A DNA stretch of 64,000 bases from Streptomyces sp. NBC_01478 (GTDB lineage: Bacteria > Actinomycetota > Actinomycetes > Streptomycetales > Streptomycetaceae): assembly GCF_036227225.1 (NCBI RefSeq), contig NZ_CP109444.1, positions 3,701,501 through 3,765,500 on the forward strand, given 5' to 3'. Shown piece by piece: positions 38,917-47,181 of the stretch (positions within the stretch are counted from its first letter, which is position 1; each line of letters begins with the position of its first letter). The notes beneath the pieces were generated by a model. It did not search any database, was not told the DNA's origin, and was given only the letters and a program-made list of their open reading frames with translations. Both the position numbers and the translations under genes were made by a program.

Positions 38917-39576
38917 CTACCCCACCCGCAACCGAATCCCCCCACCCTCCAACCCCTCCACCCGCACCTCACGCAAATCCCGTACCACCACGTCCGCCCG
39001 GTGGAACCCGGCCTGCGGCCCGACCCCCACCACCCGCATTCCCGCCGCGCGCCCCGCCGCGATGCCCGCCCCGGAGTCCTCGAAGACGATGCAGTCGGCC
39101 GGGGCGATGCCCAGTTCGGCGGCGCCCTTCAGGAAGCCTTCGGGGTCGGGCTTGCTGGCGCCTACGGACTCGGCGGTGATGCGGACCTCCGGCAACTCCA
39201 GCCCGGCCGCGCCCATCCGCGCGGTGGAGAGGGCGACGTCCGCCGAGGTGACCAGCGCGTGCGGCAGGCCCCGCAGGGAAGCGAGGAACTCCGGTGCGCC
39301 GGGGATCGGGACGACGCCCTCGACGTCGGCGGTCTCCTCGGCGAGCATGCGGGCGTTCTCGGCGTGGTTCTGCTCCATGGGCCGGTCGGGCAGGAGGAGC
39401 GCCATCGACGCGTACCCCTGTCGGCCGTGCACGACCTTCATGACCTCGTCCGCGTCCAGCCCGTGCCGGTCGGACCAGCGCCGCCAGATCCGCTCGACGA
39501 CCGCGTGCGAGTCGACGAGGGTGCCGTCCATGTCCAGCAGGAGGGCGCGGGCGGTGAGCACGACGGTGTCCGTCAT
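38917..39576 (-). CDS. HAD family phosphatase (sugar-phosphatase type)
   Basis: A 219-residue HAD IA hydrolase. Motif I LLLDMDGTLVDSHAVVERIW, motif II LVTSADVAL, Lys in GASKPDPEGF and motif IV FEDSGAGIAAGRAAGMRV are complete. The small alpha-helical cap follows motif I, as in beta-phosphoglucomutase/glycerol-phosphatase relatives. The ATG at 39576 follows GGAGCCTGCCG. Four 17-bp direct repeats lie immediately upstream and may affect its expression. Substrate unknown; sugar phosphates are likely. Confidence 0.9.
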   Translation of the reverse strand: MTDTVVLTARALLLDMDGTLVDSHAVVERIWRRWSDRHGLDADEVMKVVHGRQGYASMALLLPDRPMEQNHAENARMLAEETADVEGVVPIPGAPEFLASLRGLPHALVTSADVALSTARMGAAGLELPEVRITAESVGASKPDPEGFLKGAAELGIAPADCIVFEDSGAGIAAGRAAGMRVVGVGPQAGFHRADVVVRDLREVRVEGLEGGGIRLRVG

Positions 39577-39590
39577 CGGCAGGCTCCAAG

Positions 39591-39658
39591 GAACGGAAGA
39601 GACATACGAACAGGAGAGACATACGAACGGGAGAGACGTACGAACGGAAGAGACATAC
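39591..39658. repeat. Four 17-bp direct repeats upstream of the HAD gene
   Basis: Four head-to-tail copies of GAACGGAAGAGACATAC (39591, 39608, 39625, 39642), with copies 1 and 4 identical and copies 2 and 3 differing by two bases each. They begin 15 nt upstream of the HAD start. They resemble iterons or slippage expansions. Confidence 0.88.
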
Positions 39659-39701
39659 GCGGGCCAACCCAGTCGACCCGGTCAACCCCCGGAGGGACAA
39701 G

Positions 39702-39742
39702 GTGGCCCCGTCCGCCGGTCAGGGAAAACGGACGGGAGCCAC
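39702..39742. terminator. Hairpin between the GDT1-family and HAD genes
   Basis: GTGGCCCCGTCCG (39702-39714) pairs with CGGACGGGAGCCAC (39729-39742) with one bulged base and a 14-nt loop. It lies about 110 nt after the end of the GDT1-family gene and may be its terminator; it could also be an operator for the HAD gene. Confidence 0.5.
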
Positions 39743-39848
39743 TTTGTTTCCCTACGATACAAAACCGGACCGGCATCGCGCCACCGCCCCCGGAAACAGT
39801 TCACCCACCGTTCAGCTCCCGCGCCCGCTCAATCCCGCTCAATCCCGC

Positions 39849-40430
39849 TCAGCCCGCCACCGCCTCCCACAGGCTCCACGCCCCCAGCGCCAGCATCAGC
39901 ACCGCCGCGATCCGCGTGATCAACTTCAGCGGCACCCGCTTCATCAGCGCCTTTCCGCCCACGATGCCGAGCCCGGCGACCGCCCACAGCGCCAGCACCG
40001 CACCGAGACCGACCGAGAACGGGTCGTCGTAGCGCGCCGCGAGGTTCGCCGTCATGATCTGGGTCAGGTCACCGAACTCGGCGACCAGGATGAGCATGAA
40101 ACCGGCGCCGGACACCTTCCAGAAGGACTGGTCCTTCGGCTTGCGGACCTCCTCCTCGTCGTCGCCCTTCTTGAAGAGCAGGACCGCGGCCCCGCCCAGG
40201 AAGAGCACGCCGGTCACCGCGGCCACGAGCTGCTGCGGCAACAGGGTCAGCACACTTCCGGCCGCCACCGCCAGCACGACATGGAGAAGGAACGCGGTGG
40301 CCACGCCCGCGAAGACGTACGAGGCGCGGTAGCGGGTACCGAGGACGAGCCCGGCGAGCGCGGTCTTGTCGGGGAGTTCGGCGAGAAAGACGACGCCGAA
40401 GACGAGCGCCGTCACGCTGATGCTGATCAA
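39849..40430 (-). CDS. TMEM165/GDT1 family (UPF0016) cation exporter
   Basis: A 193-residue, six-helix membrane protein with the duplicated family motif ExGD(K/R)T: FLAELPDKTALAG near residue 20 (Gly replaced by Pro) and LVAEFGDLTQIMTANLA in the second half. Such proteins export Mn2+ (and Ca2+) in exchange for protons. The TTG start has a GAGGAACC site. The gene lies directly behind a yybP-ykoY manganese riboswitch, which fits a role in Mn2+ efflux; expression should rise when intracellular Mn2+ is high. Confidence 0.92.
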   Translation of the reverse strand: MISISVTALVFGVVFLAELPDKTALAGLVLGTRYRASYVFAGVATAFLLHVVLAVAAGSVLTLLPQQLVAAVTGVLFLGGAAVLLFKKGDDEEEVRKPKDQSFWKVSGAGFMLILVAEFGDLTQIMTANLAARYDDPFSVGLGAVLALWAVAGLGIVGGKALMKRVPLKLITRIAAVLMLALGAWSLWEAVAG

Positions 40431-40514
40431 GGTTCCTCAATCGGTCGGGGCTGCCCCACCGAGAGTGTGATTGCTGTCCGCGGACACCTCGGCACGGCAG
40501 CACACACGTGTCCC

Positions 40515-40530
40515 CGTGCCGTACGGCACG
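40515..40530. promoter_or_regulatory. Palindrome after the riboswitch aptamer
   Basis: CGTGCCGTACGGCACG is a perfect 16-bp palindrome just 3' of the aptamer on the minus strand and about 85 nt before the GDT1-family start. It is a likely part of the expression platform. Confidence 0.5.
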
Positions 40531-40547
40531 AGTGGTGCACTGCTTTA

Positions 40548-40664
40548 CCGAAGGTCTCGCTGGCCGGCCCCACCGCGTGAACGCGTCGGGCCTGCCTCCG
40601 GGCGCCGGCTCAGAACGAGCTGAGCACTATGTCGACGGTCCGGCGAAGAGCTACTCCCCTTCTG
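40548..40664 (-). ncRNA. yybP-ykoY manganese riboswitch
   Basis: On the minus strand the leader begins AAGGGGAGTAGC (+ strand 40650-40661) and ends CCAGCGAGACCTTCGG (about 40547-40562), the two signature strands of the yybP-ykoY aptamer. These form the L1 loop/metal site and its three-way junction. The GC-rich GCCGGCGCCCGG ... GGCCGGCC pairs between them supply the internal helices. It directly precedes the GDT1-family exporter gene. Family members bind Mn2+ and turn on efflux genes. Confidence 0.9.
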
Positions 40665-40843
40665 CGCCGTCCACTGTACGCGAGATGCCCCCCGCCCCAC
40701 CCATGAGGAAAGTCTCGCCGCACCCCTTGTTGTGTCATGAACACGTCACTAACTTCTTACCGGACGCACACCTTCCCGCAATACGGCACCGCGAGCATTC
40801 CTTCGCTCGCACTCCAACACCCCCACACCACAAGGGAGTTCGT

Positions 40844-41488
40844 ATGCCGAAGTTCTACGCGCGTCGACGACTGAGCATACTCGCGGCGTTCACCGGACTC
40901 ATAGCCTCTGTCGCACTTTTCAACGGACCGAACGCCTCCGCGGCCCTCCCCACCCCCGTCAGCGCCGCCACCGCCCGCACCTACCTCGCCTCCCTCACCG
41001 TGGCGACCGAGGTCCGGACGGGCTACGACCGTGACCTGTTCCCCACCTGGATCACGATCAGCGGCACCTGCAACACCCGTGAGTACGTCCTCAAGCGCGA
41101 CGGTACGAACGTCGTCACCACCTCCGCCTGCGTCGCGACCAGCGGAAGCTGGTACTCGGTCTACGACGGTGCCACCTGGACCGCCGCCTCCGACCTGGAC
41201 ATCGACCACCTCGTCCCGCTCGCCGAGGCCTGGGACTCCGGTGCCCGCAACTGGACCACCGCCCAGCGCCAGGCCTTCGCCAACGACGTCACCCGGCCTC
41301 AGTTGATCGCCGTGACGGACAACGTCAACCAGTCCAAGAGCGACCAGGACCCGGCCGAGTGGATGCCCCCGCTCACCTCGTACGCCTGCACCTACGTGCG
41401 TGCCTGGGTCCAGGTGAAGTACTACTACGACCTCTCGGTCGACACCGCCGAGAAGGCCAAGCTGACCTCGGTCCTCAGCGGCTGCTGA
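40844..41488 (+). CDS. Secreted HNH-like nuclease (DUF1524)
   Basis: A 214-residue secreted protein. ATG 40844 follows AAGGGAGTTCG. The signal peptide (LSILAAFTGLIASVALFNGP) ends near SASAA-type ASAA. The mature domain contains LDIDHLVPLAEAWDSGARNW, the DUF1524/GmrSD-like HNH motif with DH, then VTRPQLIAVTDNVNQSKSDQ (N and K) and PAEWMPP. Cys pairs (GTCNTR, SACVA, YACTY, LSGC) suggest disulfides. It probably degrades external nucleic acids for phosphate or competition. It is divergent from the riboswitch-controlled exporter; a 413-nt gap holds both promoters. Confidence 0.9.
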   Translation: MPKFYARRRLSILAAFTGLIASVALFNGPNASAALPTPVSAATARTYLASLTVATEVRTGYDRDLFPTWITISGTCNTREYVLKRDGTNVVTTSACVATSGSWYSVYDGATWTAASDLDIDHLVPLAEAWDSGARNWTTAQRQAFANDVTRPQLIAVTDNVNQSKSDQDPAEWMPPLTSYACTYVRAWVQVKYYYDLSVDTAEKAKLTSVLSGC

Positions 41489-41572
41489 TCCCAAGGGAGA
41501 TCCCCCTGGAGATCTAGGCGCCGCCCTCCGTCGTTCCGTACCGTACGGGGCGACGGAGGAAGGTGATCAACC

Positions 41573-43201
41573 GTGGCCGGACTGCGCCTTGGACCACTGC
41601 TTCGCTACGCCGACGGCTCGTCCGCGACCGTATGGGTCGAGGCGAGCCGTCCGTGCACCGCCGAGGTGCGCTGCGCCGACGGCGCCCGGGGCACCGCCCG
41701 CACCTTCCAAGTGGCGGGCCACCACTACGCGTTGGTGCCGGTGGAGGGCCTCACGCCCGGGACCTCGACACCGTACGACGTGTTCCTGGACGGCGCGCAT
41801 GTGTGGCCGCTGCCGGACTCCTCGTTCCCGCCGTCGGTGATCCACACGCCGGACGCCGACGGGACCGTCCGCGTCGCGTTCGGTTCCTGCCGCTGGGCCG
41901 CGCCGCCCGCCGACGACCACGACCCGGTGGGCCCGGACGCCCTGGACACGCTGGCCTCGCGCATCGCGCGCGACCCGAAGGGCGAACGGCCGGACGTACT
42001 CGTCCTGTTGGGCGACCAGGTGTACGCCGACGAGGTCTCCGACACGACCCGCCGCTGGCTGTCCGCCCGCCGTGATCTGCGCGAGCCGCCCGGCAGCGAG
42101 GTCGCGGACTACGAGGAGTACACGCGGCTCTACTACGAGTCCTGGCTCGACCCGGAGATCCGCTGGCTGCTGTCCACGGTGCCGTCGTGCATGATCTTCG
42201 ACGACCACGACGTCATCGACGACTGGAACACCTCCGCCGCCTGGCTGGCCGACATGCGGGACACCCCGTGGTGGCGCGAGCGGCTGCTGAGCGGGCTGAT
42301 GTCGTACTGGGTGCACCAACACCTGGGGAACCTCTCCCCCGCCGAACTCGCCGCCGATCCCCTCTACTTGGCGGTCCGTGACACCCCCGACGGCACCGAC
42401 GAGCTCCGCGCCTTCGCCTCCCGCGCCGACGCCGACCCGGCCTGCGTCCGCTGGAGCTACCGGCGCGACTTCGGCCGCGTCCGGCTGCTGATGGTGGACA
42501 GCAGGGCGGCCCGCGTCCTCGACGAGCAGAATCGCGCGATGCTCGACCCCGGCGAGGCCGACTGGCTGCGCACCGAGGCGCTGGCGGACCCCGGTTCCTA
42601 CGACCACCTCCTCATCGGCACCTCGCTGCCCTGGCTGCTGCCGCATCTGATCCACGACGCCGAGTCCTGGGACGCGGCCCTGTGCCGGGGCGAACGGGGG
42701 CCCCGCTGGGCCGGGTTCGGCGAGAAACTGCGCCGCGCGGCCGACCTGGAGCACTGGGCGGCGTTCCCGGAGTCGTTCGAGCAACTGGCGGACCTGATCG
42801 CCGAGGTGGGCTCGGGGGACGGGGCGCCGGCGTCGGTGCTCGTGCTGTCGGGGGACGTCCATCACGCATACGTGGCGGAGCCCAACTGGCGGACGGGCCA
42901 ACCGAGTTCCCGCGTCCTCCAGCTCACCTGCTCGCCGGTCCACAACTCCATCCCCGCGTACATACGGCTCGGCTTCCGCTTCGGCTGGAGCGCGGTGGCC
43001 CGTGGGCTGGGCCGGCGGCTCGCCCGGCACGGCCGTTGCCCCCGCCCCTCGGTCAAGTGGCGCAAAAAGGGCGGCCCTTGGTTCGGCAACCAGCTCATGA
43101 CCCTGACGCTGCACGGCCGTTCGGCCCGGCTGCGACTGGAGCAGGCGCGGGCGGACGGGACGCTGAAGACCGTGGAGGAGTCCCCGCTCACACCCTCGTG
43201 A
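41573..43201 (+). CDS. PhoD-type alkaline phosphatase/phosphodiesterase
   Basis: A 542-residue metallophosphoesterase of the PhoD family. The N-terminal beta domain (LRYADGSSATVWVEASRPCT) precedes the catalytic domain with AFGSCRW, LVLLGDQVYADEVSD, FDDHDVIDDW (FDDHE/D metal ligands) and LSGDVHHAYVAE. No signal peptide or Tat motif is evident, unlike secreted PhoD, so it may act in the cytoplasm. GTG 41573 follows GGAGGAAGGTGATCAACC. It follows the secreted nuclease gene and precedes an FAD protein gene by 89 nt. The substrate is unknown. Confidence 0.9.
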   Translation: MAGLRLGPLLRYADGSSATVWVEASRPCTAEVRCADGARGTARTFQVAGHHYALVPVEGLTPGTSTPYDVFLDGAHVWPLPDSSFPPSVIHTPDADGTVRVAFGSCRWAAPPADDHDPVGPDALDTLASRIARDPKGERPDVLVLLGDQVYADEVSDTTRRWLSARRDLREPPGSEVADYEEYTRLYYESWLDPEIRWLLSTVPSCMIFDDHDVIDDWNTSAAWLADMRDTPWWRERLLSGLMSYWVHQHLGNLSPAELAADPLYLAVRDTPDGTDELRAFASRADADPACVRWSYRRDFGRVRLLMVDSRAARVLDEQNRAMLDPGEADWLRTEALADPGSYDHLLIGTSLPWLLPHLIHDAESWDAALCRGERGPRWAGFGEKLRRAADLEHWAAFPESFEQLADLIAEVGSGDGAPASVLVLSGDVHHAYVAEPNWRTGQPSSRVLQLTCSPVHNSIPAYIRLGFRFGWSAVARGLGRRLARHGRCPRPSVKWRKKGGPWFGNQLMTLTLHGRSARLRLEQARADGTLKTVEESPLTPS

Positions 43202-43290
43202 CCTCGGTGCGGGCATGATGAAGCGGGCCGTCCGCTTTCCCGGTGGGCGGTCTGCTCCATCGCGCCCCCACACGCCCGGGAGTCACCCTT

Positions 43291-45255
43291 TTGTCTGCAG
43301 TGAACGCGTCCGACGGCGAGCCGGCCCCCCTCCCGGCCCGCGTCCCGGCCCGCGTCTCCGTCGCCGTGGTCGGCGCCGGTCCGCGCGGCACCAGCGTCCT
43401 GGAACGCCTCTGCGCCTCCGCGCCGGAACTCCTCCCGCCCGGCGCCCGGCTCACCGTCCACATGGTCGACCCGGCGCCCCCGGGCCCCGGCCGCGTCTGG
43501 CGCTCCGCGCAGTCCCCCGAGCTGCTGATGAACACCGTGGCCTCCCAGGTGACCCTCTTCACCGACGCCGGCGTCGACTGCTCGGGCCCGGTCCGCCCCG
43601 GCCCCAGCCTGTACGAGTGGGCGCCCGCCGAACTGGGCCCGGACGACTACCCCACCCGCGCCCACTACGGCCGCTATCTGGAGTGGGTGTTCGCCCGCAC
43701 CGTCCGCGAGGCGCCCGACTCCGTCCGGGTCGCCACCCACCGGGCCCGCGCGGTACGCCTCGACGACACACCCGACGGCCATCAGGTCCTCACCCTGGAC
43801 AACGGCCGTACGCTGTCCGCCCTTTCGGCCGTGGTCCTGGCGCAGGGACACCTCCCGACGGCCGCGGACGCCACCCAGCGCCGCCTCACCGCCCACGCCG
43901 ACCGGCACGGCCTGCGCCACCTCCCGCCCGCCAACCCGGCCGACGTCGACCTGTCCGCCGTACGCCCCGGCGAACCAGTCCTGTTGCGCGGCCTGGGCCT
44001 CAACTTCTTCGACCACACCGCCCTGTTGACGACGGGCAGGGGCGGCCGTTTCGTCCGCGCGGAGGACGGCACTCTGCGCTACGTCCCCTCGGGCAACGAG
44101 CCCCGCCTGTACGCCGGTTCACGCCGAGGCATCCCGTACCAGGCCCGCGGCGACAACGCGAAGGGCCCCTACGGCCGCCACACCCCCCGCCTCCTCACCC
44201 CCGAGGCGATATCCGCGTTCCGCAAACGCGCCGACTCGGGCGAGCCGCCCGAATTCCTCACGGAGATATGGCCGTTGGTGGCGAAGGAGGCCGAGACGGT
44301 CTACTACACCGCTCTGCTACGGCGTTCCCGGCGCCCGAAGTTCGCAGAGTCCGCGGAGTTCACCGAGCGCTTCCTGGCCGTCCCCCACCGCGATCCCCAA
44401 GAGGCCCTGATCCTCGACGAGTTCGGGGTCGCGGCCGCCGAGCGCTGGAGCTGGGACCGGCTGTCCCGCCCGTACACGGAACGCGATCTCGCGCACCCGG
44501 CGGCCTGGCGGGACTGGCTGTTGTCGTATCTGCGCGAGGACGCCGAGCACGCGGCGCTCGGCAATGTGGACGGCCCGCTCAAGGCGGCCCTGGACGTGCT
44601 GCGCGATCTGCGCAACGAGCTGCGGCTGGTGGTCGACCACGGGGGCCTCGCGGGCGCCTCCCGCCGGGACCACCTGGACCGCTGGTACACCCCGCTCAAC
44701 GCGTTCCTGTCCATCGGCCCGCCCCGCCGCCGTATCGAGGAACTGGCCGCGCTGGTGGCGGCGGGCGTGGTGGAGGTGCTCGGGCCGCGACTGGAGGTGC
44801 GGGAGGCGGACGGCGCCTGGGTGGCGCGCTCCCCCGCGATACCTGGCTCGGAGGTGTGGGTGACGACGCTCGTCGAGGCGCGCCTGCCCGAGCCGGACGT
44901 GCGCCGCACCGCCGACGAACTGCTCGGCCGACTGCTGAAGACGGGCCGGTGCCGGCCGCACACGGTGGACGGTTACGAGACGGGCGGGCTGGACGTGACG
45001 CCGCGCCCGTACCGTCTGATAGACCGTCAAGGAGGCGTCCACGCACGGCGGTTCGCGTTCGGGGTGCCCACGGAGGGCGTGCACTGGGTGACCGCGGCGG
45101 GCGCCCGGCCGGGTGTGGACTCGGTGACGCTGTCGGACGCCGACGCGGTGGCGCGGGCGGTTCTCCGGGTCGCGACGACGGAGCGGACGTCACCGGCCGA
45201 CGCCCGCCCCTGGACGTATCAGCAGGTCAGGGAGCCCAGCCGAACGGCACGGTGA
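43291..45255 (+). CDS. FAD/NAD(P)-binding oxidoreductase-like protein
   Basis: A protein of about 654 residues. VSVAVVGAGPRGTSVLERLC carries the dinucleotide motif GxGxxG. MVDPAPPGPGRVWR, LLMNTVASQVTLF and AVVLAQGH match the FAD-NAD(P)-binding domain of the HcgP/FAD_NAD_binding_9 family found in actinobacteria; LLRGLGLNFFDHTALLT is characteristic. The start is uncertain: TTG 43291 follows GGGAG and is chosen; GTG 43300 and an upstream start are possible. The 3' end overlaps the convergent SOD-like gene by 29 nt. The reaction is unknown. Confidence 0.85.
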   Translation: MSAVNASDGEPAPLPARVPARVSVAVVGAGPRGTSVLERLCASAPELLPPGARLTVHMVDPAPPGPGRVWRSAQSPELLMNTVASQVTLFTDAGVDCSGPVRPGPSLYEWAPAELGPDDYPTRAHYGRYLEWVFARTVREAPDSVRVATHRARAVRLDDTPDGHQVLTLDNGRTLSALSAVVLAQGHLPTAADATQRRLTAHADRHGLRHLPPANPADVDLSAVRPGEPVLLRGLGLNFFDHTALLTTGRGGRFVRAEDGTLRYVPSGNEPRLYAGSRRGIPYQARGDNAKGPYGRHTPRLLTPEAISAFRKRADSGEPPEFLTEIWPLVAKEAETVYYTALLRRSRRPKFAESAEFTERFLAVPHRDPQEALILDEFGVAAAERWSWDRLSRPYTERDLAHPAAWRDWLLSYLREDAEHAALGNVDGPLKAALDVLRDLRNELRLVVDHGGLAGASRRDHLDRWYTPLNAFLSIGPPRRRIEELAALVAAGVVEVLGPRLEVREADGAWVARSPAIPGSEVWVTTLVEARLPEPDVRRTADELLGRLLKTGRCRPHTVDGYETGGLDVTPRPYRLIDRQGGVHARRFAFGVPTEGVHWVTAAGARPGVDSVTLSDADAVARAVLRVATTERTSPADARPWTYQQVREPSRTAR

Positions 45256-45772
45256 AGCAGGCGGCGCGGACCTTGCTGCCCGGCATGTCGTGGATCACGA
45301 CGGAGGACGCCTCGCCCTGCCGGAAGGTCCAGTCGTGCCGGGCGCTCGACTCGGCGGCGCCGTGCTCGTCGGCCGTGAAGTCCAGCCAGACCTCGTTGTC
45401 GGCGGTGACGTCGGCCGGGTCGGTGGACGGCTTGTGCTGGAAGTGCCCGCCCGCGGCGGCCGGTTCGGCGCCGCACGGCTTCTGGTGCACATGGACGGCG
45501 TACGCGTGCCCCGGCACCATCCCGTCGACCCGGAGCTTCACCGTCGTGGCACCGCCGACGGCCGTGTGCTGACTCACCTCGATCCACGCGGCGGCCGGGA
45601 CCAGCTTGTTGTCGTACGTCACCGCCGCCGACGGCACGAGGGCGCCGACCGGCGCGAACCGCGCGTCCGTCCGCATCCAGTAGCCGTCCGGGGCGCCGGC
45701 GGCTCCCGCACCGCCCGTGCCGCTCGCCAGGAGGGCCGCGACGACGGCGCCCGCGCATATGCCTGCCACCAT
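45227..45772 (-). CDS. Secreted Cu/Zn superoxide dismutase-like protein
   Basis: A 181-residue secreted protein. The signal segment is MVAGICAGAVVAALLASGTG. The SOD-like domain has AVHVHQKPCG (Cu ligands HVH), GGHFQHKPSTDPAD (bridging His) and SSVVIHDMPGSKVRAACFTV (fourth Cu His and the disulfide Cys). The electrostatic/zinc loop is short and the second zinc His is not obvious, so the enzyme may lack full zinc binding. It should act outside the membrane against superoxide, or be a SOD-like copper protein. Confidence 0.82.
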   Translation of the reverse strand: MVAGICAGAVVAALLASGTGGAGAAGAPDGYWMRTDARFAPVGALVPSAAVTYDNKLVPAAAWIEVSQHTAVGGATTVKLRVDGMVPGHAYAVHVHQKPCGAEPAAAGGHFQHKPSTDPADVTADNEVWLDFTADEHGAAESSARHDWTFRQGEASSVVIHDMPGSKVRAACFTVPFGWAP

Positions 45773-45991
45773 GATGTGTACCGTTCCTCACGTTCAGGTG
45801 TAGTTGGATCCCCTTTACGTTGCTACGGGATGCGGGCCCGCCCCGCCCCTCGGGACGGGGCAGCCGGGTGAACACACTGTGCGGATCACACGTGCCCCCC
45901 GTGAATCTCCTGTCCCCACCCAGGCGTACGCTGTATGGCTGTCACTGGCCGTCCTTGCCGCGGCCCACGGGGGAGTTCACGGGGAGCCGCG

Positions 45992-46633
45992 TTGTTCGAG
46001 AGTGTGGGGTCGCTGACCGGCAGCCCATGGATCTACGCCATGATCGCCCTGTCCGTCCTCCTTGATGTGTTCCTGCCGGTCCTGCCGAGCGGTGTCCTGG
46101 TCATCGCGGCCGCGACGGCGGCGGCAGCGGGCACCGGCGCGGCGGCGGACGCCGTTCCCGTCCCGCACGAGGTCCCCAGCATCCTGGCGCTGATCGCGTG
46201 CGCCGCCACCGCGTCCCTCCTGGGCGACCTGGTGGCGTACCGGCTGGCCTGGCTCGGCGGCGAACGACTCGACCGCGCGATCTCCCGCTCCCGCCGCCTC
46301 ACCACCGCGCAGGAACGTCTCGGCCAGGCCCTGGCCCGCGGCGGCGGCCCTCTGGTCATCCTGGCCCGCTTCGCCCCGGCCGGCCGCTCGGTCGTCTCCC
46401 TCGGCGCGGGCGCCGCCCACCGCCGCGCCCGGGACTTCCTCCCCTGGTCCGCCCTGGCGGGCCTGTCCTGGGCGGCGTACAGCGTGGCCCTCGGCTACTT
46501 CGGCGCACAGTGGCTCGGGGCGACGTGGCTGGCGACGGGGGTGTCGTTGGTGGCGCTGTTCGGGGCGGGGGCGGGGGCGGCGTTCGTAATGCGGAGGCAG
46601 CCGGGGGCGACGGAGGCGACCGCCGCGCCGTAG
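45992..46633 (+). CDS. DedA family membrane protein
   Basis: A 213-residue DedA/VTT-domain protein with about five membrane segments. The conserved ARFAPAGRSVVSLGAGAAHR is the family's FxRFxPxxR motif, and LLGDLVAYRLAWLGGERLDR the first G.. motif. DedA proteins are linked to lipid scramblase/flippase activity for phosphatidylethanolamine or undecaprenyl phosphate. A TTG start with GGGGAG is chosen, because the upstream in-frame ATG has no site. The last codons (GATEATAAP) already form the first unit of a tandem repeat that continues downstream. Confidence 0.85.
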   Translation: MFESVGSLTGSPWIYAMIALSVLLDVFLPVLPSGVLVIAAATAAAAGTGAAADAVPVPHEVPSILALIACAATASLLGDLVAYRLAWLGGERLDRAISRSRRLTTAQERLGQALARGGGPLVILARFAPAGRSVVSLGAGAAHRRARDFLPWSALAGLSWAAYSVALGYFGAQWLGATWLATGVSLVALFGAGAGAAFVMRRQPGATEATAAP

Positions 46634-46720
46634 GGGTTGGGCGGCGGAGGCGACCGCGCCGTAGAGGTTGGGCGGCGGAGGCGACCGCGCCGTAGGGCGA
46701 GGCGCCGGGGCTGTCGCGCC
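46603..46720. repeat. 31-bp tandem repeats at the DedA 3' end
   Basis: GTAGGGGTTGGGCGGCGGAG, then GCGACCGCGCC, recurs at 46630-46660 and 46661-46691 with one change, and a degenerate unit follows at 46692-46720. A related unit at 46603-46629 supplies the end of the DedA coding region. Confidence 0.85.
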
Positions 46721-46750
46721 CCAAGGGCCGGGCGCCGCAGGCGACCGCTC

Positions 46751-46791
46751 TTAGGGGCGCGGGGAACTGCGCGACCAGCCCCCACCGGCCC
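46751..46791. repeat. Copy of the TTAGGGGCGCGGGGAACTGC repeat family
   Basis: TTAGGGGCGCGGGGAACTGC, then GCGACCAGCCCCCACC, is one arm of a dispersed Streptomyces-type repeat whose full palindrome lies inside the Ter-locus PRTase gene at 61353-61435. Confidence 0.85.
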
Positions 46792-46832
46792 GCGCTGTGA
46801 TCACGCTCCCCGCGAAGCGCCCCGCACTTTGA

Positions 46833-47060
46833 TCACCGGGCTTCCCGCGCAGCGCCCCGCACTTCAAGCCCGGCGAGCAGTTCCGCCGTGGCCGCGGCGA
46901 TCACCTCAACGGCATGGTCGAAAACCTCACGGTTGTGCGAGGCCGGCGCCCGGAACCCGGAGACCTTGCGCACGTACTGCAACGCGGCGGCACGCATCTC
47001 CTCCTCCGTGGCCTCGTCGGGCTGGGCGGGCGGTCGAAGAGTCTTGATGCTGCGGCACAT
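46833..47060 (-). CDS. DUF2277 protein
   Basis: A 75-residue protein: MCRSIKTLRPPAQPDEATEE, then MRAAALQYVRKVSGFRAPAS, then HNREVFDHAVEVIAAATAEL, is the full DUF2277 domain, common in actinobacteria. The ATG at 47060 is the family start. It stands between the DedA repeat region and the divergent PanE-like gene. Function unknown. Confidence 0.9.
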   Translation of the reverse strand: MCRSIKTLRPPAQPDEATEEEMRAAALQYVRKVSGFRAPASHNREVFDHAVEVIAAATAELLAGLEVRGAAREAR

Positions 47061-47181
47061 ACGTCCAGTCTCGCGCGACGAACGCGATACCGCCGCCCCT
47101 CTCCCGAACACACCTGCGATGATCCATCCGAGGCGGCCACCGTCACCACGCACGGGGCCGACCGACGAAAGGACCAGCACC

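Noticed and set aside
39591..39658. Replication iterons of an integrated plasmid
   Set aside because: No replication initiator, AT-rich origin or integrase lies nearby.
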